From NCBI RefSeq assembly GCF_002994045.1, contig NZ_MQUC01000003.1:968501-1032500 (forward strand): a stretch of DNA of 64,000 bases, given 5' to 3'. Every line of letters begins with the position of its first letter. Position 1 is the first letter of the stretch. Of this stretch, positions 1-8,673 are shown piece after piece. Source of the stretch: Nonlabens agnitus. Its GTDB lineage: Bacteria; Bacteroidota; Bacteroidia; Flavobacteriales; Flavobacteriaceae. The notes under the pieces were generated by a model that was not told where the DNA came from, did not search any database, and saw only the letters and a program-made list of their open reading frames with translations. The position numbers and the translations under genes were made by a program.

Positions 1-3000
1 CGAATACTTCTAACCGTGCAGGTGGTGCAATAGAGGACAATGCAAGTGCAACTACTGTGATAACTGTGGATAATACTTCCTTCATTTCAAATGATGCAGG
101 AACCAATCCTGGAAATGGTGGTGCTTTGCACGTTTCAGGATCTAGTTCTTACACTTTTGATGGCGGAGTCGTACGTGAAAATATTGCAGGAAAAGAAGGT
201 GGTGGTTTATGGAACAATCTAGGAACACTTACCATCAATGGCACTATCATAGAAGATAATGTTGCACAAGGCGACTTTGTTGCTGGAACGCCTCCACAAA
301 TCGTTGGTGGTGGAGGAATATTTGCAGAGGACGGTACTGGTGTTGTTGTCATTAATGAAGGTACGATCATTAGACGTAATCAGGCAACTGGTGTACAAGG
401 TTCTGGTGGTGGAATTTTGATGGCTACAGGTACCACACTTACGATTAATGGTACGGTTGCAAACCCTGTCATGATCATGGATAATCAAGCAAGCCGCGCA
501 GGTGGTGGAATTGAAGACTGGTCTCTAGAAACTAATTCAAACACGATTACAAATGTTGAGTTCTCTGGAAATTCCGCTGGGCTAGATGGTACAAATTTCA
601 CCGCTAATGGTGGTCCAGGTAATGGAGGCGCGATTCACGTTACTGGACCAGGAAGTAATACGATAACTGGTGGTACTGCAACAGCTAATCTTGCAGCTAA
701 TGAAGGTGGAGCATTTTGGAATGGTACGGGAACAATGACTGTTGATGGTACCAGCATCACCAATAATACAGCAAGCGGAGCAGGAGCCGCAAATGGTGGT
801 GGCGGATTATTCAATCTAGGTGGTACATTAGATATTTCAAATGCTATTATTGATGGTAATGCCGCTAGCGGTACTGCTGGATCTGGTGGCGGTATTTTGA
901 ATACCCGCGGAGGAACTTTGAATGTTACGTCCTCATTAATAACTAATAATACAGCAGTGAGAGCTGGTGGTGGAATTGAAGATAATTCTACTATTGATGT
1001 AAGTGGATCGGTACCAGTAGGTTCAATTTCTCTAGATGGTGTGAATCTAGATAGCAACAACACTTCTGCTTCTCCAGGTAATGGTGGTGGTATGCACCTC
1101 ACTGGCGCGGCTACTTCCACGATCACAGGTGGAACCGTAAATAATAATACTGCCTCTAACGAAGGTGGTGGTCTATGGAATGGATCCGGAACGATGACCG
1201 TAAGTGGAGTCCAAATTGATTCTAACATAGCAGTAGGTAATGACACATCATCTCCTGGCGCAGCTGGTGGTGGCGGAATTTATAACGAAGGAGGAACAGT
1301 AAATCTTACTAACAACACAGTTGTTTCAAACAATCAAGCCACAGGTGTACAGTCTACTGGTGGCGGTGTTTTAAATGCTGCTGGAACATTTACTGCGACT
1401 GACTCAGAGATTTCAGGAAATGAATCTAACAGAGCTGGTGGTGGAATAGAAACTAATGGTGATAGTTCCATTGAACTTACAAATACTAACCTTGACGGAA
1501 ACTTTACCGGTGTGGTTACAGGTTCAGGAGCACCAGGAAACGGCGGTGGTCTTCACGTGAGTGGGTCAGCACCTGTTACGATCACAGGTGGAACGGTTAA
1601 CAATAACATTGCTGCAAAAGAAGGTGGTGGACTCTGGAATAACGGTGGAGCATTGACCATTAATGGAACTACGATTTCAGGAAATGATGCTCGAGGAGAC
1701 TTTGTCGCTGGAACACCACCAGAAATAGTTGGTGGTGGTGGAATCTTCTCTGAAGACAGCATGACTGGACGTGTAATTATCAATGAAGGAACTACAATAG
1801 ACAATAATGTAGCTACAGGAGTTCAGGGTTCTGGTGGAGGAATTTTAATGGCCACAGGAACAACTCTTACCATTAATGGAACAGAAGCTAATCCAGTAAC
1901 CATTTCAAACAATAAGGCAAGTAGAGCCGGTGGTGGATTGGAAGATTGGTCTCTCGATGCAAATATAAATACCATTACTAACGTCAATTTTACTAACAAT
2001 AGTGTAGGATTGGACGGCATGAACTTTACTGCTAATGGTGGCCCAGGAAATGGTGGTGCTATTCACGTTACTGGCCCAGGTGATAATACTATCATTGGTG
2101 GTACTGCAAGTGATAATACCGCAGCTAATGAAGGAGGTGGATTCTGGAATGGATCTGGCACAATGACCGTAGACGGTACCTTGATTGATCAAAACACTGC
2201 AAGTGGTAATGATGAAACTGTACCTGGCGCTGCAGGTGGTGGCGGAATCTTTAATGAAGGTGGAACAGTCAATATGGTAAATGGTGCCGTCGTTTCAAAC
2301 AATGTTGCAGATGGTGCTCAATCTACCGGAGGTGGAGTTTTAAATGCTGCTGGTGTATTTACAGCAACAGATTCTGAGATTTCAGGAAATGAATCCAACA
2401 GAGCTGGTGGCGGAATTGAAACCAATGGCGATAGTTCAGTAGAGCTTACAAACACAAACCTTAACGGAAACCTTACAGGAGCAACAACTGGTCCTGGAGC
2501 ACCAGGTAATGGTGGTGGTCTTCACGTGAGTGGAGCAGCACCTGTAACTATTACTGGTGGAACTGTTAATAACAATATCGCAAGAAAAGAAGGTGGTGGA
2601 CTCTGGAATAATGGTGGATTACTTACCATTAACGGAACTACCTTATCAGGAAATGATGCTCAAGGTGACTTTGTTGCAGGCATGCCTCCAGAAATAGTTG
2701 GTGGTGGAGCAATCTTCTCTGAAGATAGCATGACTGGTACTGTTGTTATCAATGAAGGAACCATTATCGACGGTAATGTCGCAACTGGAGTACAAGGTTC
2801 TGGTGGTGGAATATTGATGGCTACAGGAACCACTTTAAGCATCAATGGTACGGTAACAAATCCAGTGGTAATTTCTAACAACAGCGCTAGTCGTGCTGGT
2901 GGTGGAATTGAGGATTGGTCTTTAGGAGCAACAACTGCTACTATTACCAATACAAATTTCTCTGGAAACACAGCTGGTATAAGCGTTGGCACATTTACGG

Positions 3001-4505
3001 CTAATGGCGGTCCAGGTAATGGTGGAGCCATTCACGTTACGGGACCTGGAATTGTAGAAATCACAGCAGGTACAGCAGATTCTAATTCGGCTGCGTTGGA
3101 AGGTGGAGCGTTTTGGAATAATGTAGGTACCATGAGCATTAGTGATGTGGATATCACAAATAATACTTCTACTGGAGCTGGTGCAGATGATGGTGGTGCA
3201 GCTTTATTTAATAATGGTGGTACTTTAAATGTATCTGATTCCTTTATTGATGGAAACCTCGCAACAGGAGCTTCTGGATCTGGTGGAGCATTATTAAGCA
3301 CTACTGGAGCCGTAACCATTACTAATACTACAATTACCAATAACGCCGCTAATAGAGCTGGTGGTGCGATTGAGTTAATTGACGGTACGTTGGATATCTC
3401 AGGTTCTGAAATATCGAATAATGATGTTGATGGAACTGCAGGTACGGCAGCCCCAGGAAATGGTGGTGCTTTGCATATCTCAGGAAGTTCTGTAGTTAAT
3501 ATTGACTCTAGTATCATGAATTCCAACAGTGCAGCTGCAGAAGGTGGAGCACTTTGGAATCAATTGAATTCTGTACTGGTGGTCTCCAACTCAACACTTG
3601 ATGGCAACAGTGCTAATGGTACAGCCGTCGACAATGGTGGTGGAGCTATTTTCAATAATGGTGGTGATACTGAGGTTTATGACACAACGATTTCAAATAA
3701 TACCAGTGTTTCCAATGGTGGTGGTATCTCTAACCAAGTGGGATCTTTAATCGTTGAGACTTCAACAATATCGTCAAACACGGCATCTTTAGATGGCGCA
3801 GGAGTTTATCACGCAGGTACGAATGCTCTTTTTGATATTGTTACCGTTGCCCGAAACATTGCCACTGGTAACGGTGGTGGCTTAGCATCAGTTGCAGGGA
3901 CGTTTAGTATTACTAATACTTTGGTAGCAGAAAATCAAGCTGCTAGTGATTTCAACGTTTCAGGTATTACTTCTAACGATTATAACCTTATCGAGATCGA
4001 TGACACAAATTCATTTACTGCAATGCCTAATGATATTGTTGGTACGGTCGCTAGTCCAGAATTTGCATCCTTAGGACCATTGCAGGATAATGGTGGTAAC
4101 ACCTTTACTCATGCGATACTGGATGGAACAAGAGCGCAGGATCAAGGAAATCCCAATAACAATCTGACGGATCAACGCGGTGAAGCCGTTTTTGGACCAG
4201 CACGTGATATTGGTTCTTTTGAAGCGCAACAAACCCTTTCTAATGATGACATTGCCGCTGCATTAGCCGCCGTACGTTTGTATCCTAATCCTAGTAGTGA
4301 TGGGCGATTTAACATACAGTTACCTGCACAGGTGACATCGACAGCTACCTACAGAATTACAGATATGACTGGAAAAGTAGTAGGTGGATCAAGCCTTAGA
4401 ACAGGAGTTAACAATTTACAGATGAAAAATCTGTCCGCTGGAATCTACATAGTTCAAGTTATCGCGGCAGATCAGTCTCAAAGTTTGAAGTTGATTATTG
4501 AATAA
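1..4505 (+). CDS. Giant repetitive T9SS-secreted beta-helix protein (5' end outside window)
   Basis: The frame is open from base 3, so the start codon lies left of the window and about 1500 residues are visible. The body is Gly/Asn/Thr-rich and built from short strands of the type GNGGGLHVSG, EGGGLWNN and GGGGIFNEGG, which resemble Pmp-like or right-handed beta-helix repeats. A DQRGEAVFGPARDIGSFE stretch near the end matches the close of choice-of-anchor Q (parallel beta-helix) proteins. The last 80 or so residues (from RLYPNPSSDGRF to KLIIE) form a type A T9SS sorting domain, so the protein should cross the outer membrane and be surface-attached or released. Adhesion or polysaccharide binding is plausible but not shown. 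A strong terminator follows the stop. Confidence 0.9.
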   Translation, partial: NTSNRAGGAIEDNASATTVITVDNTSFISNDAGTNPGNGGALHVSGSSSYTFDGGVVRENIAGKEGGGLWNNLGTLTINGTIIEDNVAQGDFVAGTPPQIVGGGGIFAEDGTGVVVINEGTIIRRNQATGVQGSGGGILMATGTTLTINGTVANPVMIMDNQASRAGGGIEDWSLETNSNTITNVEFSGNSAGLDGTNFTANGGPGNGGAIHVTGPGSNTITGGTATANLAANEGGAFWNGTGTMTVDGTSITNNTASGAGAANGGGGLFNLGGTLDISNAIIDGNAASGTAGSGGGILNTRGGTLNVTSSLITNNTAVRAGGGIEDNSTIDVSGSVPVGSISLDGVNLDSNNTSASPGNGGGMHLTGAATSTITGGTVNNNTASNEGGGLWNGSGTMTVSGVQIDSNIAVGNDTSSPGAAGGGGIYNEGGTVNLTNNTVVSNNQATGVQSTGGGVLNAAGTFTATDSEISGNESNRAGGGIETNGDSSIELTNTNLDGNFTGVVTGSGAPGNGGGLHVSGSAPVTITGGTVNNNIAAKEGGGLWNNGGALTINGTTISGNDARGDFVAGTPPEIVGGGGIFSEDSMTGRVIINEGTTIDNNVATGVQGSGGGILMATGTTLTINGTEANPVTISNNKASRAGGGLEDWSLDANINTITNVNFTNNSVGLDGMNFTANGGPGNGGAIHVTGPGDNTIIGGTASDNTAANEGGGFWNGSGTMTVDGTLIDQNTASGNDETVPGAAGGGGIFNEGGTVNMVNGAVVSNNVADGAQSTGGGVLNAAGVFTATDSEISGNESNRAGGGIETNGDSSVELTNTNLNGNLTGATTGPGAPGNGGGLHVSGAAPVTITGGTVNNNIARKEGGGLWNNGGLLTINGTTLSGNDAQGDFVAGMPPEIVGGGAIFSEDSMTGTVVINEGTIIDGNVATGVQGSGGGILMATGTTLSINGTVTNPVVISNNSASRAGGGIEDWSLGATTATITNTNFSGNTAGISVGTFTANGGPGNGGAIHVTGPGIVEITAGTADSNSAALEGGAFWNNVGTMSISDVDITNNTSTGAGADDGGAALFNNGGTLNVSDSFIDGNLATGASGSGGALLSTTGAVTITNTTITNNAANRAGGAIELIDGTLDISGSEISNNDVDGTAGTAAPGNGGALHISGSSVVNIDSSIMNSNSAAAEGGALWNQLNSVLVVSNSTLDGNSANGTAVDNGGGAIFNNGGDTEVYDTTISNNTSVSNGGGISNQVGSLIVETSTISSNTASLDGAGVYHAGTNALFDIVTVARNIATGNGGGLASVAGTFSITNTLVAENQAASDFNVSGITSNDYNLIEIDDTNSFTAMPNDIVGTVASPEFASLGPLQDNGGNTFTHAILDGTRAQDQGNPNNNLTDQRGEAVFGPARDIGSFEAQQTLSNDDIAAALAAVRLYPNPSSDGRFNIQLPAQVTSTATYRITDMTGKVVGGSSLRTGVNNLQMKNLSAGIYIVQVIAADQSQSLKLIIE
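15..3500 (+). repeat. Eight coding repeat units of about 157 residues
   Basis: The motif RAGGxIE recurs at bases 15, 495, 960, 1431, 1923, 2400, 2892 and 3354. Spacings are 160, 155, 157, 164, 159, 164 and 154 codons. There is a higher-order pattern. Units carrying GDFVAG(T/M)PPEIVGGG start at 273, 1698 and 2667, and units with RAGGGIEDWSL alternate with units carrying RAGGGIETNGDSS. This suggests growth by duplication of one- and two-unit blocks. Near-identical stretches between copies imply recent recombination. Confidence 0.85.
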
Positions 4506-4526
4506 GCCATTCAATTAAAAACAAAG

Positions 4527-4559
4527 AGCCCATTCTATTTAGGTAGAATGGGCTTTTTT
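4527..4559 (+). terminator. Intrinsic terminator after the beta-helix gene
   Basis: An 11-bp stem, AGCCCATTCTA (4527-4537) with TAGAATGGGCT (4544-4554), is followed by a run of T. It sits 21 bases after the stop codon and between convergent genes, so it may also serve clpB. Confidence 0.9.
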
Positions 4560-4575
4560 ATTAGGGTTGATTTTG

Positions 4576-4599
4576 AGTTCGCTTTCGCGAAAGCGAACT
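4576..4599. repeat. Palindromic repeat (perfect, 24 bp)
   Basis: Core GCTTTCGCGAAAGC at 4581-4594 with symmetric extensions, the longest perfect copy in the window. It lies between the convergent beta-helix gene and clpB, just beyond the terminator. Confidence 0.95.
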
Positions 4600-4619
4600 A
4601 ACCATCATCCACATTTCAA

Positions 4620-7229
4620 TTATTCAACATCGACGTCCTGCGATTGATTACGGAACACCAACTCATTTTCAAAAGCATCTATCAATACCACACTATCTGT
4701 GGTAATCGATCCCGAAAGAATGCTTTTTGAAAGCTGGTTGAGGACGTTCTTTTGAATCACACGCTTCACGGGTCTCGCTCCATATTGTGGATCAAATCCT
4801 TGCTGTGACAGTAAGTCGATCGCCTCTTGTGTAGCGTCTATAATGATGCCTTGTTGTGCGAGCATTTTAGTCACGCCTTTAAGCTGCAGGCTCACGATCT
4901 TCTTAATTTCTGCGGCATTAAGCGGCGTGAACATAACAATGTCATCAATACGGTTGATAAACTCTGGTCTCACACGTTGCTTAAGCGCTGCAAGAACCTC
5001 AAGTTTAGTCGCTTCGATAACGGACTCTCGATCTGCTACCGCGTTTTCAAATCGCTCCTGAATCACCTCGGCTCCCATATTGGAAGTCATGATAATGATG
5101 GAGTTTTTGAAATCTGCCACACGTCCTTTATTGTCAGTCAAGCGACCTTCATCAAGGACTTGTAACAAGATATTGAACGTATCTGGATGCGATTTTTCAA
5201 TTTCATCCAACAAGATCACAGAATATGGTTTTCTACGAACGGCCTCAGTGAGCTGTCCGCCTTCATCATAGCCTACGTATCCTGGTGGTGCGCCTACCAG
5301 ACGGCTCACGCTGTGACGCTCTTGATACTCGCTCATGTCGATACGAGTCATGGCGTTATCGTCATTGAATAGATATTCTGCTAGAGCTTTGGCAAGTTCT
5401 GTTTTACCTACACCGGTTGTTCCTAGGAACAAGAAGGAACCTACTGGTTTTTTCTGATCCTGCAAGCCGGCACGACTGCGTCGCACGGCATCACTTACGG
5501 CCACAATGGCCTCTTCTTGCCCTACCACACGTCTGTGTAGTTCTTCTTCAAGTCTCAGTAGTTTTTCACGCTCGCTTTGCAGCATTTTGGCTACTGGAAT
5601 ACCGGTCCATTTTGCGACAACCTCTGCAATATCATCATAAGTTACCTCTTCCTGAATGAGCGATTTGCTCTTATCGCTTTCATTGACTTCTTTTTGAAGA
5701 CGTTCCAGCTCTTCCTGACTTTCCTTGATTTTACCATAACGCAACTCTGCTACCTTACCATAGTCACCTTCACGCTCAGCACGTTCTGCTTCTAGTTTGA
5801 GGTTCTCAATTTCAGTTTTGGTGTTCTGGATATTGTCGACCAGTTCTTTTTCAGTTTCCCATTGGGCATTGAGTGCGTTACGTTCTTCCTTAAGATTTGC
5901 GAGGTCACTGCGCAGGGTTTTCATTTTGACTTCGTCCTTTTCGCGCTTAATGGCCTCAATTTCAATTTCGATTTGCATGATCTTACGGTCGAGCACGTCC
6001 AGTTCTTCTGGTTTGGAATTGATCTCCATGCGTAATTTTGATGCAGCCTCGTCCATAAGGTCAATGGCTTTGTCTGGCAGGAATCTATTCGTTATGTAAC
6101 GTTGTGACAACTCTACGGCGCCTATAATGGCCTCATCCATGATACGTACCTTGTGGTGCGTTTCATATTTATCCTTGATACCACGCAGGATGGATATGGC
6201 GCTTTCGGTGTCTGGTTCGTTCACTTGCACCTTTTGGAAGCGACGTTCTAATGCCTTGTCTTTTTCAAAATACTTTTGATATTCATCTAGAGTTGTGGCA
6301 CCAATGGCTCTAAGCTCGCCACGAGCCAAAGCTGGTTTTAAAATATTGGCTGCGTCCATAGCGCCTTGACCACCACCGGCACCCACGAGAGTATGAATCT
6401 CATCTATGAATAGCACGATGTCTCCATTGCTTGAGGTCACTTCTTTGATAACGGCTTTTAGGCGTTCTTCAAATTCACCTTTATACTTTGCACCGGCAAT
6501 AAGTGCACCCATATCTAAAGAGAAAATCTGTTTGTTTTTCAAATTTTCTGGTACGTCACCAGCCACGATACGGTGTGCAAGACCTTCGGCAATGGCGGTT
6601 TTACCAGTACCTGGTTCACCTACCAGCATCGGATTATTCTTGGTACGTCTGGATAGGATCTGTAGAATTCTGCGAATCTCTTCATCACGTCCTATTACTG
6701 GGTCCAATTTACCTTGGTCGGCTAATTCGTTGAGGTTTTTGGCGTATTTGCTTAAACTGTTATACGTTTCCTCAGCGCTTTGCGAGGTAATCTTTTCACC
6801 TTGACGCAATTCGTTAATAGCAGCATTAAGGTCTTTAAGCGTCAAGCCTTGATCTTTGAGAATCTGGGCAGTTTTTGAATTACCATCAAAAATACTGAGC
6901 AATAAATGTTCAACGGACACATATTCATCGCCCATTTTATTGGCAATTGATGTGGCGTTGTTCAATACTCTATTAGTTTCTCTAGAAAGTTGAAGTTCAC
7001 CACCTTCTACTTTTGGAAGAGAGGCTAATTGGCTATCGATAAGCTGTTCGACCAGAGATAGATTAAGGTTCAATTTCTTGAAAAGAAAAGGCATCACGTT
7101 TTCATCAACAGTCAAGATGGCCTTGAATAAATGGGCATTCTCAATGATTTGATGTCCCATTTCCTGTGCAAGCTGCTGTGCTTGTTGAACAGCTTCTTGC
7201 GATTTTATAGTGAGTTTATTAAAGTTCAT
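4620..7229 (-). CDS. clpB: ATP-dependent disaggregase ClpB
   Basis: A cytoplasmic Hsp100 AAA+ chaperone of 869 residues, the usual ClpB length. It pulls polypeptides out of aggregates together with the DnaK system. Visible parts are the double Clp N-domain (residues 1-150), Walker A GEPGTGKT at 204-211 in the first ATPase ring, a long charged coiled-coil middle domain at roughly 400-530, a second Walker A GTTGVGKT near 605, and VGAPPGYVGYDEGG, the substrate pore loop of the second ring. The middle domain and the lack of a ClpP-docking IGF loop distinguish it from ClpA/ClpC. It is monocistronic and divergent from the YtxJ-like gene. No CIRCE-like inverted repeat is seen upstream. Confidence 0.97.
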   Translation of the reverse strand: MNFNKLTIKSQEAVQQAQQLAQEMGHQIIENAHLFKAILTVDENVMPFLFKKLNLNLSLVEQLIDSQLASLPKVEGGELQLSRETNRVLNNATSIANKMGDEYVSVEHLLLSIFDGNSKTAQILKDQGLTLKDLNAAINELRQGEKITSQSAEETYNSLSKYAKNLNELADQGKLDPVIGRDEEIRRILQILSRRTKNNPMLVGEPGTGKTAIAEGLAHRIVAGDVPENLKNKQIFSLDMGALIAGAKYKGEFEERLKAVIKEVTSSNGDIVLFIDEIHTLVGAGGGQGAMDAANILKPALARGELRAIGATTLDEYQKYFEKDKALERRFQKVQVNEPDTESAISILRGIKDKYETHHKVRIMDEAIIGAVELSQRYITNRFLPDKAIDLMDEAASKLRMEINSKPEELDVLDRKIMQIEIEIEAIKREKDEVKMKTLRSDLANLKEERNALNAQWETEKELVDNIQNTKTEIENLKLEAERAEREGDYGKVAELRYGKIKESQEELERLQKEVNESDKSKSLIQEEVTYDDIAEVVAKWTGIPVAKMLQSEREKLLRLEEELHRRVVGQEEAIVAVSDAVRRSRAGLQDQKKPVGSFLFLGTTGVGKTELAKALAEYLFNDDNAMTRIDMSEYQERHSVSRLVGAPPGYVGYDEGGQLTEAVRRKPYSVILLDEIEKSHPDTFNILLQVLDEGRLTDNKGRVADFKNSIIIMTSNMGAEVIQERFENAVADRESVIEATKLEVLAALKQRVRPEFINRIDDIVMFTPLNAAEIKKIVSLQLKGVTKMLAQQGIIIDATQEAIDLLSQQGFDPQYGARPVKRVIQKNVLNQLSKSILSGSITTDSVVLIDAFENELVFRNQSQDVDVE

Positions 7230-7363
7230 ATGTTTTGTTTTGTGAGTCTATGTCAAATGATGTTCCTAAAACATTTTTGACAAAAAGTCAGTAAATTTTG
7301 ATAATTTAAGCGACAGGTTGACATATTATTAATTAATTAGCACTTTATCACCTGACATCCACC

Positions 7364-7371
7364 TATATTTG
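7364..7371 (+). promoter_or_regulatory. Bacteroidota -7 element TATATTTG
   Basis: Matches the flavobacterial consensus TAnnTTTG, 23 bases before the ATG of the YtxJ-like gene. No TTG lies at the expected -33 distance, so this is a partial promoter match. Confidence 0.5.
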
Positions 7372-7394
7372 TAGGGTTAAAATTCTTACAGATC

Positions 7395-7793
7395 ATGGGT
7401 TTAATGGACAAGTTATTCAAATCGCAACGAGACATTGCCAAGGACGAAATCAAAGGTATTCAATGGGAACCATTGGAGTCTGTTGACCAGTTGCATAATC
7501 TTGTTAAAAATTCAAATCTTAAAACCAAAGTAATTTTTAAGCATAGTACGAGATGTGGGATTTCAAGAATGGCGCTTAGCAGTTTTGAGCGTAATTACGA
7601 GAATTTAGATCAAAATGTAACCTATTACTTATTAGACCTGCTCAACTTTAGAGAGGTTAGTAATTCTATTGCAGAGGAACTTAAGGTACAGCATCAATCA
7701 CCTCAAGTCATTGTCCTTAAAGATGAAAAGATCATCCATACTGAAAGTCATCACGGTATCGATATCAAAAAAATCCAGTCCCTAATCAAATAA
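7395..7793 (+). CDS. ytxJ: YtxJ-like (BrxC-type) bacilliredoxin
   Basis: A 132-residue thioredoxin-fold protein of the DUF2847/YtxJ family. The active-site region is FKHSTRCGISRMAL (about residues 49-62), with a single Cys where YtxJ proteins carry theirs. In Firmicutes the family is linked to bacillithiol disulfide reduction, and bacillithiol is also made by many Bacteroidota. The predicted role is reduction of mixed disulfides in the cytosol. The start ATG at 7395 was chosen, although an ATG three codons on is possible. The M48 lipoprotein gene starts 7 bases after the stop, suggesting cotranscription. Confidence 0.8.
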   Translation: MGLMDKLFKSQRDIAKDEIKGIQWEPLESVDQLHNLVKNSNLKTKVIFKHSTRCGISRMALSSFERNYENLDQNVTYYLLDLLNFREVSNSIAEELKVQHQSPQVIVLKDEKIIHTESHHGIDIKKIQSLIK

Positions 7794-7800
7794 ACTAACC

Positions 7801-8625
7801 ATGAAAAACATTCGATTTTACTTACTCGCTAGCTCGATGCTAGTCCTCTCTTGTGCTACTAATGTATTTACGGGAGAAAGAACCTTAAAGCCTGTATCTA
7901 ACGACCAGGTTTTTCCTGCTGCATTTTCTGCCTATAATGAAGTTCTTCAGGAAAGTAAAGTTGTCACTGGAACATCAGAATCTAGAATGATCACCAATGT
8001 AGGTCAGAATATTAAAAATGCATCTCAAAAATGGTTGAATGCCTTAGGTCACCCAGAATATTTGGATGGTTACGAATGGGAATATAATCTTATTAATGAT
8101 GACCAAGTAAATGCTTGGGCGATGCCAGGTGGTAAGATTGCATTTTACACAGGTATTTTACCCATCGCACAATCAGAGACAGGTGTGGCAGTTATTATGG
8201 GTCATGAAGTAGCACACGCACTTGCAAATCATGGAGGGCAGCGCATGCGCGCCAGCCAGCTTCAACAATTAGGCGCTGTTGGTCTTGCCGTAGGTGGAGT
8301 GGTATCTGGAACTAGTTCTCAAACAATGGGTATTTTAAATCAAGCTTATGGATTAGGGTCACAGTATGGTGCCATTCTTCCATTTTCAAGAGCTCAAGAG
8401 TCTGAAGCAGACAAAATAGGATTGGTACTTACCGCTATCGCAGGATATGATCCTGATGAAGGTGCGAGACTTTGGGAACGTATGAAAGCCAATAGCGGCG
8501 GTCAGGCTCCACCAGAATTTTTAAGCACGCACCCTTCAAACGATACTCGTATCGCCAACTTGAGACAACTAGCGCCAGTAGCTAAAAAAGAAGCGGCAAA
8601 ATACGGAGTGACTTCATTCAAATAG
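7801..8625 (+). CDS. M48-family zinc metallopeptidase lipoprotein
   Basis: A 274-residue protein with a lipoprotein signal ending LVLSCATN (acylated Cys near residue 18), so it should be anchored in the periplasm or outer envelope. The zinc site HEVAH is at residues 135-139, and the third-ligand motif ESEADKIG begins at Glu200. Both are intact. It resembles the LoiP/YcaL/BepA type without TPR repeats, which degrade misassembled outer-membrane proteins. That specific role is inference. It is followed directly by a terminator. Confidence 0.92.
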   Translation: MKNIRFYLLASSMLVLSCATNVFTGERTLKPVSNDQVFPAAFSAYNEVLQESKVVTGTSESRMITNVGQNIKNASQKWLNALGHPEYLDGYEWEYNLINDDQVNAWAMPGGKIAFYTGILPIAQSETGVAVIMGHEVAHALANHGGQRMRASQLQQLGAVGLAVGGVVSGTSSQTMGILNQAYGLGSQYGAILPFSRAQESEADKIGLVLTAIAGYDPDEGARLWERMKANSGGQAPPEFLSTHPSNDTRIANLRQLAPVAKKEAAKYGVTSFK

Positions 8626-8646
8626 TCAATTCAAACACATACTTTT

Positions 8647-8673
8647 AAAGGGTTCTTCAAGAACCCTTTTTTT
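8647..8673 (+). terminator. Intrinsic terminator abutting the next start codon
   Basis: Stem AAAGGGTTCT (8647-8656) with AGAACCCTTT (8660-8669), a 3-base loop and seven T to 8673. The ATG of the downstream transporter is at 8674, so the hairpin occupies the whole ribosome-binding region of that gene. Confidence 0.9.

Noticed and set aside
15..3500. Regularly spaced repeats suggesting a CRISPR array
   Set aside because: The period is about 470 bp, the units are fully coding, and there are no short direct repeats with unique spacers or cas genes.
635..3526. Long minus-strand open frames opposite the beta-helix gene (for example 635-1246 and 3032-3526)
   Set aside because: They are Pro/Ile/Val-rich mirror translations of Gly/Asn-rich repeats. 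The plus frame has repeat structure and a T9SS tail, so the antisense frames are shadows.
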